Program-made: the position numbers and the translations under genes | In this document: in pieces, positions 26,896 through 35,049 of the stretch | Numbering within the stretch: the stretch's first letter is position 1 | Layout of the letters: the number at the start of each line of letters is the position of its first letter | Notes under the pieces: generated by a model | What the model was told of the DNA's origin: nothing | The model's input: the letters and a program-made list of their open reading frames with translations, nothing else | Database searches by the model: none | Assembly (NCBI GenBank): GCA_002407675.1 | Contig: DHNW01000024.1 | Coordinates: 156,162-220,161, forward strand | Reading direction: 5' to 3' | Length of the DNA stretch: 64,000 nt | DNA from: Ruminococcaceae bacterium UBA5406 | GTDB taxonomy: Bacteria; Bacillota; Clostridia; Oscillospirales; Acutalibacteraceae

Positions 26896-27435
26896 TTAAA
26901 GGCCAAGGTCTTCCTGGGCCTGCTTCAAAAGGGAGATCCTGCGCCGGTAATCCGGGAGGATTTTTTGCACCTCCTCATAGAAATGAGGCCCATGGTTTTT
27001 CTGCCGGATATGCGCCAGCTCATGGACAACCACATAATCCGCCGCTTCCGGCGGAAGAAGGGCTATGCGGTACGAAAAGCAGAGCCGGTTTTTTCCGCTG
27101 CACGAACCCCAGCGGCCCGCTGCCGAAGTGATCTTCACCCCAGCGGGCACGGCACCCATTTTTGCGGAATAATACATTACCCGGTCCCGGACAAACAAGG
27201 CCGCTTTTTCTTTTAGCAAAGCCACCTCTTCCGGCGAAAAGCTCCGGGCGTTCCGGTTCTTCTTTTCCTGCATGGCAATATGCTTTTCAATCCACGGCCG
27301 GTACTTTTGGGCCATGGCGCGGATATCCCGGTCAGCCATAAAGGACGGGGCCTTGATCCGGATGCGCAGATCTTCTGTGATAGAAATGGAAACCGTTTTG
27401 CGCAGTGATTTCTGAATGTCGATTGGGTATTCCAT
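26896..27435 (-). CDS. YgjP-like M48-type metallopeptidase
   Basis: 180 residues. Zinc motif VVHELAHIRQKNHGPHF near residue 138 with the preceding GRWGSCSGKNRLCFSYR, the hallmark of the YgjP/SprT-like DUF45 family. In other bacteria DUF45 proteins sit beside restriction systems or stand alone; the substrate is unknown. Start at the ATG after AAAGGGA. Confidence 0.85.
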   Translation of the reverse strand: MEYPIDIQKSLRKTVSISITEDLRIRIKAPSFMADRDIRAMAQKYRPWIEKHIAMQEKKNRNARSFSPEEVALLKEKAALFVRDRVMYYSAKMGAVPAGVKITSAAGRWGSCSGKNRLCFSYRIALLPPEAADYVVVHELAHIRQKNHGPHFYEEVQKILPDYRRRISLLKQAQEDLGL

Positions 27436-27483
27436 CTGAAAGTCCCTTTCCAAATTTGAATGAATCTTTTATAAAATGCCTTT

Positions 27484-27522
27484 CATAAAGAAAAACAGCG
27501 CGGAACTGAAAATTCCGCGCTG
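27484..27522 (-). terminator. Intrinsic terminator of the rpsB-tsf operon
   Basis: CAGCGCGGAA (27496-27505) and its perfect complement (27513-27522); on the minus strand the stem is followed by TTTTTCTTT. Confidence 0.85.
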
Positions 27523-27537
27523 CCTGTTATTCAATGA

Positions 27538-28452
27538 TTATTTTACAAGGTTCTTGATTTCTTCGGCGAAATTCTCCTGCCGCTTTTCAAGGCCCTCGCC
27601 CTTTTCAAAACGGGCAAAATCGGCGATCCGAATCTCTCCGCCGAGCTGTTTGGAAACCTGAGCGGTATATTGCTTAATGGAAAGTTTATCGTCCTTAATG
27701 TAAGCCTGATCGACCAGGCAGACTTCCTTGTAGAATTTGTGGAGCCTGCCCTCAACAATCTTGGAAGCGATTGCTTCCGGCTTGCCGGACTCCAGGACCT
27801 GCTGCTTCAGGATTTCCTTTTCGTGTTCCACCACGTTGGCGGGCACGCTGGATTCATCCAGATATTCGGGGACGATCGCCGCAATCTGCATGCAGACATT
27901 TTTGGCGTATTCCTTGAATTCCGGTTTTGCGGCAATTTCCGGCGCTGTTTCAAACTTCGTCAGCACGCCGATTTTCCCGTCAGCATGGTTGTAGGCACCG
28001 ACAACGCCGCCCAGTTTCCGGAAACGGCGGACCTTGATATTCTCGCCGATTTTCAGAATCTTTTCTTTCAGAATGGCATCCACCGTTTTATCGGAGCCGG
28101 CCGCCTTGCACTGAAGCAGGGCATCCACGTCGGCAGGAGAAGAAGCAAGAACCGTATCCGCGCACATTTTAACGAAATTGCGGAATTCCGCATTCTTCGC
28201 CACAAAATCGGTTTCTGCATTCACTTCGATCACCACGCCGGAAGTTCCGGCATCGTTCAGCACGGCATAGGCAATGCCTTCCGCCGCAATTCTGCCCGCT
28301 TTTTTAGTGGCCGCAGCCAAACCCTTTTCCCGCAGGAAATCAATTGCTTTATCCGTATCCCCGTCGGCCTGCGACAGGGCTTTTTTGCAGTCCATCATTC
28401 CGCAGCCGGTTTTTGCACGAAGGGCTGCAACATCTTTCGCTGTAAAAGCCAT
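27538..28452 (-). CDS. tsf: Translation elongation factor Ts
   Basis: 304 residues, normal length. The N-terminal UBA-like domain has VAALRAKTGCGMMDCKKAL and the core TDFVAKN motif is in NAETDFVAKNAEFRNFV. EF-Ts exchanges GDP for GTP on EF-Tu. It follows rpsB by 42 bp in the conserved bacterial order. Confidence 0.97.
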   Translation of the reverse strand: MAFTAKDVAALRAKTGCGMMDCKKALSQADGDTDKAIDFLREKGLAAATKKAGRIAAEGIAYAVLNDAGTSGVVIEVNAETDFVAKNAEFRNFVKMCADTVLASSPADVDALLQCKAAGSDKTVDAILKEKILKIGENIKVRRFRKLGGVVGAYNHADGKIGVLTKFETAPEIAAKPEFKEYAKNVCMQIAAIVPEYLDESSVPANVVEHEKEILKQQVLESGKPEAIASKIVEGRLHKFYKEVCLVDQAYIKDDKLSIKQYTAQVSKQLGGEIRIADFARFEKGEGLEKRQENFAEEIKNLVK

Positions 28453-28494
28453 ATTCTATTCCTCGCTTTATTCAATGTTCAGGAAAGTCCGGTT

Positions 28495-29253
28495 TTATTC
28501 CGCAGCTTTCTCGGTGTTTTCCGTTTCTTCGGCTTCCGCTTCCTTTTCATCGGCAGCCGCCGCGCCCATCCGGCCTTCACGGCCTTCGATCACCGCATCC
28601 GCCATGGTCTGCGAAATGAGCTTGACAGCACGGATCGCGTCGTCGTTGCCGGGGATCACATAGTCGATTTCGTCCGGGTCGCAGTTTGTATCGACAATTG
28701 CGACAATCGGGATATGCAGTTTGCGGGCTTCCGACACGGCGATCCTCTCTTTGCGCGGATCAACAATGAACAGCGCGCCCGGAAGATCCTTCATATCCTT
28801 AATACCGCCGAGGAACTTTTCAAGTTTTTCGATTTCCAGCTTCAGCTTGCTGACTTCTTTTTTCGGCAGAAGGTCAAACGTCCCGTCCGCTTCGAGGGTC
28901 TTCAGCTGGTTGAGGCGGTCAATCCGGCGGCGTATGGTGCGGAAGTTGGTGAGCATGCCGCCCAGCCACCGGGCGTTGACATAAAAGGCACCTGCGCGCT
29001 CAGCTTCGGTTTTAATGGACTCCTGAGCCTGCTTTTTGGTGCCGACAAACAGCACGGACTTGCCGTCCATGGTGATGTCGCGGATAAAATTGTAGGCCTC
29101 TTCCAGTTTGCGCACGGTCTTCTGCAGGTCAATGATGTAGATTCCGTTGCGTTCGGTAAAAATATAAGGGGCCATTTTCGGGTTCCACCTTCTGGTCTGG
29201 TGCCCGAAATGGACTCCGGCTTCCAGAAGCTGTTTCATGGATACAACTGACAT
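28495..29253 (-). CDS. rpsB: Small ribosomal subunit protein uS2
   Basis: 252 residues from [20 protein letters not shown], preceded by [27 protein letters not shown] is the family signature. The C-terminus ends in an acidic Glu-rich tail ([17 protein letters not shown]). The leader of about 105 bases contains a GC hairpin (CCCGGCAAAACCGGG) that could be an autoregulatory S2 leader; this was not confirmed. Confidence 0.97.
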   Translation of the reverse strand: MSVVSMKQLLEAGVHFGHQTRRWNPKMAPYIFTERNGIYIIDLQKTVRKLEEAYNFIRDITMDGKSVLFVGTKKQAQESIKTEAERAGAFYVNARWLGGMLTNFRTIRRRIDRLNQLKTLEADGTFDLLPKKEVSKLKLEIEKLEKFLGGIKDMKDLPGALFIVDPRKERIAVSEARKLHIPIVAIVDTNCDPDEIDYVIPGNDDAIRAVKLISQTMADAVIEGREGRMGAAAADEKEAEAEETENTEKAAE

Positions 29254-29359
29254 TTTACTAAATCCTCCTTGGTTTTTCCTCCGCCGTGCATTTACAGACG
29301 ATAAAACCCGGTTTTGCCGGGCACCGTTCGTCCTGCACAGGCGTGTGTTGTGCGGGGTT

Positions 29360-29388
29360 ATTATAGCATATCCGCCGCGGAAATTCAA
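29360..29388 (-). promoter_or_regulatory. Sigma-A promoter of rpsB-tsf
   Basis: On the minus strand TTGAAT (29388-29383) and TATAAT (29365-29360), 17-bp spacer, giving a leader of about 100 bases. Confidence 0.8.
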
Positions 29389-29405
29389 GGCTCCGGTTCC
29401 TGCCC

Positions 29406-29699
29406 CTACCGGCCGCCGAATACCGCCCCCAGACCGCGCGGAGGCCCTTTCGTCCGGCAGAAGCTGTTGTAGTTTACGAGGATGGTATCATCACCGATAA
29501 CCTGAATATCCTGCCAGCGGATCACAATATCGTCTTCACGGCCGAACAGGCCGAAAAAACGAAGCCTTCCGTAAATCACAATTGCCGCCACCCTTGCGGT
29601 TGAGGTGTCGATTTCAAGGTCGCACACGGTGCCCAGCCGCATGCCGTCTTTTACATTGATGACTTCTTTGTGGCGCATGTCGTCTATCCTGCAGTTCAC
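29406..29699 (-). CDS. YlmC/YmxH-family sporulation protein (PRC-barrel)
   Basis: 97 residues from GTG 29699, eight bases after GGGAGG. The PRC-barrel pattern reads [20 protein letters not shown] and [20 protein letters not shown], ending in [20 protein letters not shown]. The family is common in spore formers, is often expressed in the forespore and commonly follows sigG, as here. Its molecular role is not established. Confidence 0.85.
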   Translation of the reverse strand: MNCRIDDMRHKEVINVKDGMRLGTVCDLEIDTSTARVAAIVIYGRLRFFGLFGREDDIVIRWQDIQVIGDDTILVNYNSFCRTKGPPRGLGAVFGGR

Positions 29700-29810
29700 C
29701 GCCCCCACCTCCCGCTACCATGTGTATGCCGGGGAAAGGGGTTATTTGATAAACCGCGGAAGAAATGTTACAATAAAACCGATAATCATCGGTCCCCACC
29801 GCATGGAAAA

Positions 29811-29841
29811 GCCCGCGCGAAGAGCCGCGGGCCGTTTTTTT
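29811..29841. terminator. Hairpin at the 3' end of sigG with a plus-strand T tract
   Basis: GCCCGCG (29811-29817) pairs with CGCGGGC (29826-29832), followed by CG and seven Ts on the plus strand. On the minus strand, where sigG ends, it is followed only by TTTT. See the finding on a possible small RNA. Confidence 0.6.
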
Positions 29842-30610
29842 AGATTTCCTTTTTTATTTTGTCAAGGGCCGCTTTTTCCAGCCGGGAAACCTGAGCCTGG
29901 CTGATCCCGATTTCTGAGGCGACCTCAACCTGCGTCTTCCCCTGAAAATACCGCATGGCCAGAATGTTCTTCTCCCGTTTGTTCAGGTTTTTAATCGCTT
30001 CTTTGAGGGCAATTTCGTCCAGCCAGTTGTTGTCATCGTTGTTGTCGCCCACCTGATCCATCACATAGATGGTGTCGCCGCCGTCGGAAAAGACCGGTTC
30101 GTAAAGGGAAATAGGCTCCACAATAGACTCCAGGGCCACGACAACTTCTTCGCGGGGGATATCCAGTTCCTTTGCAATTTCTTCCACGGTCGGCTCGCGG
30201 CTGTTCTTCGCGATCATTTTTTCTTTGACCTGCATGGCCTTGTAGGCGGTGTCACGCAGGGAACGGCTGACCCGGATGCTGTTGTTGTCCCGCAAATACC
30301 GGCGGATCTCACCGATAATCATGGGGACGCCGTATGTGGAAAAACGGACCCCCTGATTAATGTCAAAATGGTCGATCGCCTTGATCAGGCCGATGCAGCC
30401 CACCTGAAAAAGATCGTCGAGGTTTTCGCCGCGGTTGGTAAAGCGCTGGATGACGCTGAGGACCAGGCGCAGATTCCCCCGGATCAATTCGTCGCGCGCC
30501 TGCATATCGCCGTCCTTGACCTTGCGCAGCAGTTCCATTTTTTCCTTCTCGGTAAGTACCTTCAGTTTCGACGTATTGACGCCGCAGATTTCAACTTTAT
30601 TGTACTGCAC
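29840..30610 (-). CDS. sigG: RNA polymerase sporulation sigma factor SigG
   Basis: 256 residues, matching the family length, starting with GTG after GGGGGG (VQYNKVEICGVNTSKLKVL is the typical SigG N-terminus). Region 2 includes LDDLFQVGCIGLIKAIDHFD; regions 3 and 4 follow, ending in KTQVEVASEIGISQAQVSRL. SigG drives late forespore gene expression. Here it is cut off from sigE by two plus-strand genes. Confidence 0.95.
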   Translation of the reverse strand: MQYNKVEICGVNTSKLKVLTEKEKMELLRKVKDGDMQARDELIRGNLRLVLSVIQRFTNRGENLDDLFQVGCIGLIKAIDHFDINQGVRFSTYGVPMIIGEIRRYLRDNNSIRVSRSLRDTAYKAMQVKEKMIAKNSREPTVEEIAKELDIPREEVVVALESIVEPISLYEPVFSDGGDTIYVMDQVGDNNDDNNWLDEIALKEAIKNLNKREKNILAMRYFQGKTQVEVASEIGISQAQVSRLEKAALDKIKKEI

Positions 30611-30733
30611 TTCGCATCCCCCCGTGGCGGTTCTATTTGCCAGTATTGCCATATTGCGGAGGTATCATGCAGGAGCAGGAGGAAATAAAAAACGATCTTT
30701 TCGACATATTTCAGTTGAAAGCGAGGAATCGGC

Positions 30734-32074
30734 ATGGAACTTCAAATTCCGCCGCAGGTAGCAGCTGTTCTGGATGCATTGGAACAGGGCGGCTTTGAAG
30801 CCTGCCTTGTGGGCGGCTGTGTGCGGGACAGCCTTCTCGGCAAAGCCCCGGAAGACTGGGATATTGCGACTTCGGCGCGCCCCGAAGACGCCGAACGCGC
30901 GCTTTGCGGCTTTCGGGTCCTTGAAACGGGCCTGAAACACGGCACGGTCACGGCCCTTTCCGGCGGGCTGCCGGTAGAGGTCACGGCGTACCGGATTGAC
31001 GGCCGCTACTCCGACGGGCGGCACCCGGATCAGGTAGCGTTTACCGGAAGCCTTCAGGAAGATCTGGCCCGGCGCGATTTTACGGTCAATGCGCTGGCTT
31101 ACAGCCAAAAAAAAGGGCTGGTGGACTGTTTCGGCGGACGGAACGATCTGGAGCGGAAACGGATCCGCTGCGTGGGGCAGCCGGACCGCCGTTTTCAGGA
31201 GGACGGCCTGCGCATTCTAAGGGCTCTGCGCTTTTCTTCCGTCCTTGGCTTTTCGATTGAAAGGGAAACCGCCCGGAGCCTCATCCGAAACCGCGCCCTG
31301 CTGGACCGCATCGCCCGGGAACGGATTCAGTCCGAATTCACCAAAATGATCTGCGGGAAAAACGCTGCGCAGGTCATGCGGAAATTCCGGGAAGTGGTGG
31401 CGCAGTTTGTCCCGGAAATCCGCCCCTGCTTCGGCTTTGACCAGCACAACCCCCATCACCGCTATGACGTTTGGGAACATACGCTGCACTGCGTGGAATC
31501 CGCTCCGCCGGAACCGGTGCTGCGCCTGACCATGTTCCTGCACGATATTGGAAAGCCCGGCTGTTTTACCCGCGACGCAAAGGGAATCGGCCACTTTTAC
31601 GGACATGCCTCCCAAAGCGCCGAACTGGCCCAAACCATTCTGAAGAGGCTGCGCTACGACAAAAAGACAGTCCGGACGGTCGTGGAGCTTATCCGCTGCC
31701 ACGACCTCCCCCTGCCGCCGGACGAGCGCTTCCTGCGGCGGCGGCTGAACCGCCTGGGCGAAGAAAAGCTGCGCCTGCTTTTCCAGGTGGCAGCCGCGGA
31801 CACAATGGGCAAAAACCAGGCGGACCGCAGCCGGCTGGAAACCCTGAAAAACGCCGAACGCCTGCTGGACATGATCCTGACGCAGGAACACTGCTTTTCG
31901 CTGAGCAGCCTGGCGGTCGGGGGAAAAGACCTGCTGCTGGAAGGCATACCGGAAGGCCCCGCCGTGGGAGATATGCTGCAGACCCTGCTGAGCGCGGTGA
32001 TCGACGGGAAATGCTCCAACTCCCGCACGGAACTGCTCCAATACATCCGGCAGCTGAAAGGCGGGCATCCATGA
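30734..32074 (+). CDS. cca: CCA tRNA nucleotidyltransferase with HD domain
   Basis: 446 residues. The class II nucleotidyltransferase head has GGCVRDSLLGKAPEDWDIAT (metal-binding D-x-D), the RRDFTVNALAY motif and EDGLRILRALRFSS. The C-terminal part is an HD domain with YDVWEHTLHCV and MFLHDIGKPG. It adds or repairs the CCA end of tRNAs; the HD part is probably a phosphohydrolase. A poly(A) polymerase identity cannot be fully excluded. The stop overlaps the next ATG. Confidence 0.93.
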   Translation: MELQIPPQVAAVLDALEQGGFEACLVGGCVRDSLLGKAPEDWDIATSARPEDAERALCGFRVLETGLKHGTVTALSGGLPVEVTAYRIDGRYSDGRHPDQVAFTGSLQEDLARRDFTVNALAYSQKKGLVDCFGGRNDLERKRIRCVGQPDRRFQEDGLRILRALRFSSVLGFSIERETARSLIRNRALLDRIARERIQSEFTKMICGKNAAQVMRKFREVVAQFVPEIRPCFGFDQHNPHHRYDVWEHTLHCVESAPPEPVLRLTMFLHDIGKPGCFTRDAKGIGHFYGHASQSAELAQTILKRLRYDKKTVRTVVELIRCHDLPLPPDERFLRRRLNRLGEEKLRLLFQVAAADTMGKNQADRSRLETLKNAERLLDMILTQEHCFSLSSLAVGGKDLLLEGIPEGPAVGDMLQTLLSAVIDGKCSNSRTELLQYIRQLKGGHP

Positions 32075-32571
32075 ACCCTGCTTATATTGAACACCCGCTT
32101 CCGCCGGTCTTTGACGAAAACTCCCGGGTGCTGATCCTCGGGACTATGCCGTCGCCCAAATCCCGGGAATACGGATTTTACTATTCCCATCCTAGGAACC
32201 GCTTCTGGCGGATCCTGGCGGAACTTTACAGCAGCCCCCTGCCCGAAACAAACCAGGAAAAAACGGCCCTGCTGCTCCGGCACGGGATCGCCCTGTGGGA
32301 CGTGCTGAAAAGCTGCCGCATCCGCGGGGCCGACGACGGAAGCATCCGCGATCCCGTCCCGAATGACATTGATGGGCTGCTGAAGAAAACCGGCATCCGG
32401 AACGTCTTTACGACGGGAAGCAAGGCCGCCTCGCTTTACCGCCGCCTCTGCCTGCCTAAAACCGGCCTTGCGGCTTTTGCGCTGCCCTCCACAAGCCCCG
32501 CGAACTGCCGCCGGTATACCTATGAAATGCTGCTGGACGCCTACCGCGTGCTGCTGGACCATACAAAATGA
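32071..32571 (+). CDS. DNA-deoxyinosine / mismatch uracil glycosylase (UDG superfamily)
   Basis: 166 residues. The motif ILGTMPSPKSREYGFYYSHP near residue 24 and the later LPSTSPANCR match family-6 UDG-like enzymes (hypoxanthine-DNA glycosylase, G:U/T mismatch type). These remove deaminated bases. ATGA overlap with cca shows coupling. The gene is followed by a terminator facing sigE. Confidence 0.85.
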   Translation: MNPAYIEHPLPPVFDENSRVLILGTMPSPKSREYGFYYSHPRNRFWRILAELYSSPLPETNQEKTALLLRHGIALWDVLKSCRIRGADDGSIRDPVPNDIDGLLKKTGIRNVFTTGSKAASLYRRLCLPKTGLAAFALPSTSPANCRRYTYEMLLDAYRVLLDHTK

Positions 32572-32574
32572 AAA

Positions 32575-32620
32575 CAGGGGGATCCCTTTCCGCCGAGGGG
32601 TTCCCCTGCTGTATTTCTTT
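32575..32620. terminator. Bidirectional terminator between the glycosylase gene and sigE
   Basis: CAGGGGGATCCCT (32575-32587) pairs imperfectly with AGGGGTTCCCCTG (32596-32608), with T-rich flanks on both strands. Confidence 0.65.
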
Positions 32621-32632
32621 CGGATGCCGTGA

Positions 32633-33346
32633 TCAGCTCACACGCTCCAGATCTTTTTTGAGGCGCTGGATAATCCGCTTTTCCAGGCGCGATATGTAGG
32701 ACTGCGAAATGCCGAGCGAATCGGCAACTTCCTTTTGGGTATGCTCGCGGTTGTTGTTCAGGCCGAACCGGAGCTGCATGATCTTCCGTTCACGCGGAGC
32801 AAGACGGGACACCGCGCTTCGCAGAAGGTCACGCTCCGCTTCTTCTTCAATATTCAGGTTGACGGTGTTCTGGTCGCTGCCGAGAATATCCGAAAGAAGA
32901 AGTTCGTTGCCATCCCAGTCCACATTGAGAGGATCGTCAAATGAAACTTCGTTTTTCAGCTGGGCAGCCTTGCGCAGATACATGAGAATTTCATTTTCGA
33001 TACAGCGGGAAGCATACGTGGCCAGCTTAATGTTCCGCTCCGGGCAGAACGTGTTGACCGCCTTTATGAGGCCGATCGTCCCAATGGAAATCAGATCTTC
33101 TACATTTGCGCTGGGGGATTCGAACTTTTTTGCTATGTAGACGACAAGCCGCAGGTTGTGGGTGATGAGCGGCTCCCGGGCGTTGGGAACCCGGTTTTCA
33201 ATGTTGCTCATCACCTTTTCTTCTTCCTGCTTTGTTAAAGGGGGCGGGAGGGTCTCGGGCCCGTTGATGTAATGGATTCCCCTTCCCGGACACAGCCGGC
33301 GGATCAGCCTTGCCATCCATTCCCATATCCGTCTTGTTCTTTCCAT
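32633..33346 (-). CDS. sigE: RNA polymerase sporulation sigma factor SigE
   Basis: About 237 residues. A basic N-terminal pro-region comes before the core; SigE is made as a precursor and cut by SpoIIGA, and the pro-segment plausibly covers the first 20-30 residues. Region 2 has NVEDLISIGTIGLIKAVNTF and region 4 has HTQKEVADSLGISQSYISRL. SigE directs mother-cell transcription. ATG 33346 and ATG 33355 are both possible starts; the spacing from AAAAGGA favours 33346. Confidence 0.95.
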   Translation of the reverse strand: MERTRRIWEWMARLIRRLCPGRGIHYINGPETLPPPLTKQEEEKVMSNIENRVPNAREPLITHNLRLVVYIAKKFESPSANVEDLISIGTIGLIKAVNTFCPERNIKLATYASRCIENEILMYLRKAAQLKNEVSFDDPLNVDWDGNELLLSDILGSDQNTVNLNIEEEAERDLLRSAVSRLAPRERKIMQLRFGLNNNREHTQKEVADSLGISQSYISRLEKRIIQRLKKDLERVS

Positions 33347-33409
33347 ATTCCTCATTTCCTTTTGCCGCTGCCGCCGCGGCTTTATTTTACCGCCCGGCTA
33401 CGGCCAGAT

Positions 33410-34234
33410 TCAGCCGGACGTTTTTTGCAGAAGATCAGGGTTCAGGAGCGCATCGCAACCATCAAATCCGATTTTGGAAACGGCTATGTACACGCGGGGA
33501 ACGGAAATGACCCTTTTGCCGGAATAGATCGTCATCTGGTCGGGCCGAAACGCCTGCAGAACCCCGCTGCCCGATACCGTGTGAAAGGGAACCAGGCGCA
33601 GATTCAGGCTGTTTTCAGGCGGGATAATCCTCTCAACGGCCGCTTTGCGCACCACCGCGACCGGTTCGTTGGAAAACGGCTCCCGCAGGGAATTCCCCGT
33701 GTCTACCCGGGCCGTGCAGGAACAGGAAACACCGGCGCGGGAGACGACGATCCGGCAGAACAGCTCTTTGGGCATCTGCCGGCCCGTAATCCGATTTACC
33801 AGCCGGATGATCAGATAGCACACAGCCGCCAGCAAAATCAGAAGAACCGGGGAAATATTGAAATAAACGATGGAATTCCGGATCACCAGCCCCTGGGGGG
33901 CCAGAAAATACCACAGGGCAAGCATCAGGCCCGCAAACGCAAAATTCATGACATAAAATGCTGCCGTCTCGCGGACGAGGCTCCGGATTCCGTGAAATCG
34001 AAACGCCAGCAGAACAATGCACACGGACATCAGCAGTTTTACCGCAAGGGAAAGAAAAGCCGGAACGTCCGGCAGCAGAATAAAGAGGGAAAGAAAAGCC
34101 CCCAGCGCGGAAGCGGCCGCAAGCCTGCCGCGCCTGACCGGCATGGCAAGAAACCGGGATGTGGCAAGCAGGAGAAAATAATTAATGAAGAAATTCACCG
34201 CTACGAGGACATCAACGTAAATCGTCTGCTTCAT
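33410..34234 (-). CDS. spoIIGA: Sigma-E processing peptidase SpoIIGA
   Basis: 274 residues. Five membrane helices occupy the N-terminal half (MKQTIYVDVLVAVNFFINYF to about 155). The soluble half has the aspartic protease motif DTGNSL (within ARVDTGNSLREPF). SpoIIGA dimerises, is activated by SpoIIR from the forespore and cuts pro-SigE. It lies 63 bp upstream of sigE in the usual order. Start ATG 34234 is preferred over 34240 for its 9-base spacing from GGGGGAG. Confidence 0.93.
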   Translation of the reverse strand: MKQTIYVDVLVAVNFFINYFLLLATSRFLAMPVRRGRLAAASALGAFLSLFILLPDVPAFLSLAVKLLMSVCIVLLAFRFHGIRSLVRETAAFYVMNFAFAGLMLALWYFLAPQGLVIRNSIVYFNISPVLLILLAAVCYLIIRLVNRITGRQMPKELFCRIVVSRAGVSCSCTARVDTGNSLREPFSNEPVAVVRKAAVERIIPPENSLNLRLVPFHTVSGSGVLQAFRPDQMTIYSGKRVISVPRVYIAVSKIGFDGCDALLNPDLLQKTSG

Positions 34235-34264
34235 CCGCATCGCTCCCCCGTCGGACCGGTTTTC

Positions 34265-34297
34265 ATTATAAGGCGGTCCGTCCGCTGTTTCTGTCAG
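34265..34297 (-). promoter_or_regulatory. spoIIG-type promoter with long spacer
   Basis: On the minus strand CTGACA (34297-34292) and TATAAT (34270-34265) are 21 bp apart. The B. subtilis spoIIG promoter has a similarly long 22-bp spacer and needs Spo0A. I saw no perfect TGNCGAA box, but a TTTCTG-A-CAGAAA dyad covers the -35. Confidence 0.55.
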
Positions 34298-34363
34298 AAA
34301 TTGTTCCGTACCTGCATAAAACTTTGCACAGACACTGGCACCGCAGAAAATACAAATCGGATA

Positions 34364-34392
34364 TTGACAATCCCGCCGAAAATCAGTATAAT
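34364..34392 (+). promoter_or_regulatory. Consensus sigma-A promoter of the tRNA pair
   Basis: Perfect TTGACA (34364-34369) and perfect TATAAT (34387-34392), 17-bp spacer. Confidence 0.9.
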
Positions 34393-34415
34393 AGGTAATG
34401 TTGCAGTTCTTGTAT

Positions 34416-34492
34416 GGCTCGGTAGTTCAGCTGGTTAGAACGCTAGCCTGTCACGCTAGAGGTCGTCGGTTCGATCCCGATCCGAGTCGCCA
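34416..34492 (+). tRNA. tRNA-Asp (GTC)
   Basis: 77 bases with CCA encoded. The acceptor GGCTCGG pairs with CCGAGTC (one G-T), the anticodon loop is CCTGTCACG, and the T loop reads GGTTCGATCC. First of two tRNAs in one transcript. Confidence 0.97.
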
Positions 34493-34496
34493 GTTT

Positions 34497-34572
34497 GCTG
34501 CTATGGCTCAGTTGGCAGAGCACGTCCTTGGTAAGGACGAGGTCACGCGTTCGAATCGCGTTAGCAGCTCCA
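34497..34572 (+). tRNA. tRNA-Thr (GGT)
   Basis: 76 bases with CCA encoded. The acceptor GCTGCTA pairs with TAGCAGC, the anticodon arm is GTCCTTGGTAAGGAC, and the T loop is CGTTCGAATCG. It follows tRNA-Asp by four bases. Confidence 0.97.
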
Positions 34573-34573
34573 A

Positions 34574-34610
34574 AAAATCCCGCTTGGCTCTAAGGCTAAG
34601 CGGGATTTTC
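34574..34610 (+). terminator. Terminator of the tRNA operon
   Basis: A 13-bp stem (34576-34588 with 34595-34607, one G-T pair), then TTCGAT; A-rich in front. Confidence 0.75.
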
Positions 34611-34635
34611 GATATTCATTTGTTGGGGGAAATTG

Positions 34636-34788
34636 ATGTACCACTATTTTGAGGCTCTTAACACGCTTTGTACTTACTCTGCCTCTGCCGAAAACGGCTT
34701 GGATGAGCAGGGGTATGTAAAAACGGAAAACAAGTTGCTTACCCGGGATATCTTTTGCTTAAAAAACCGAAGGTACAAAAATGGATAA
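34636..34788 (+). CDS. Small hypothetical protein (50 residues)
   Basis: ATG five bases after GGGGGA; starts MYHYFEALNTLCTYS and ends CLKNRRYKNG. No family recognised. The good ribosome site and a small terminator-like hairpin at 34904-34925 are the support. It could equally be the front of a decayed gene, as the next 4 kb is degenerate. Confidence 0.35.
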   Translation: MYHYFEALNTLCTYSASAENGLDEQGYVKTENKLLTRDIFCLKNRRYKNG

Positions 34789-34903
34789 TATTTTATAAAT
34801 TCATGGTATTAGATAACAATCAAATAACAGAAATATATTAAGATATTTGATGCTAAAAGGATGAAAAGTGCTGGGTATATTTCAGTAAGCAAAAATTATT
34901 CAG

Positions 34904-34925
34904 AACGGCTTTCAGGCCGTTTTTT
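34904..34925 (+). terminator. Short terminator-like hairpin
   Basis: AACGGC (34904-34909) and GCCGTT (34916-34921), then Ts. A weak six-bp stem. Confidence 0.4.
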
Positions 34926-35049
34926 CCGTTTTATGGGGAGAATACGGCGTTCTTTCTCAGCGGTGAAACCATTGTTTGCACAAAGACTTGCCAATATGTG
35001 CTATAATAGACCATCCCTTCGCTATAAATTCATAAGAAAATAGGTGAGA

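Noticed and set aside
27670..29250. 526-codon open frame antisense to tsf and rpsB
   Set aside because: Phe/His-rich shadow across two essential genes and their gap; no domain or ribosome site.
34861..35043. 60-codon ORF before the phosphate permease
   Set aside because: Covers the terminator-like hairpin and the extended -10; no ribosome site.
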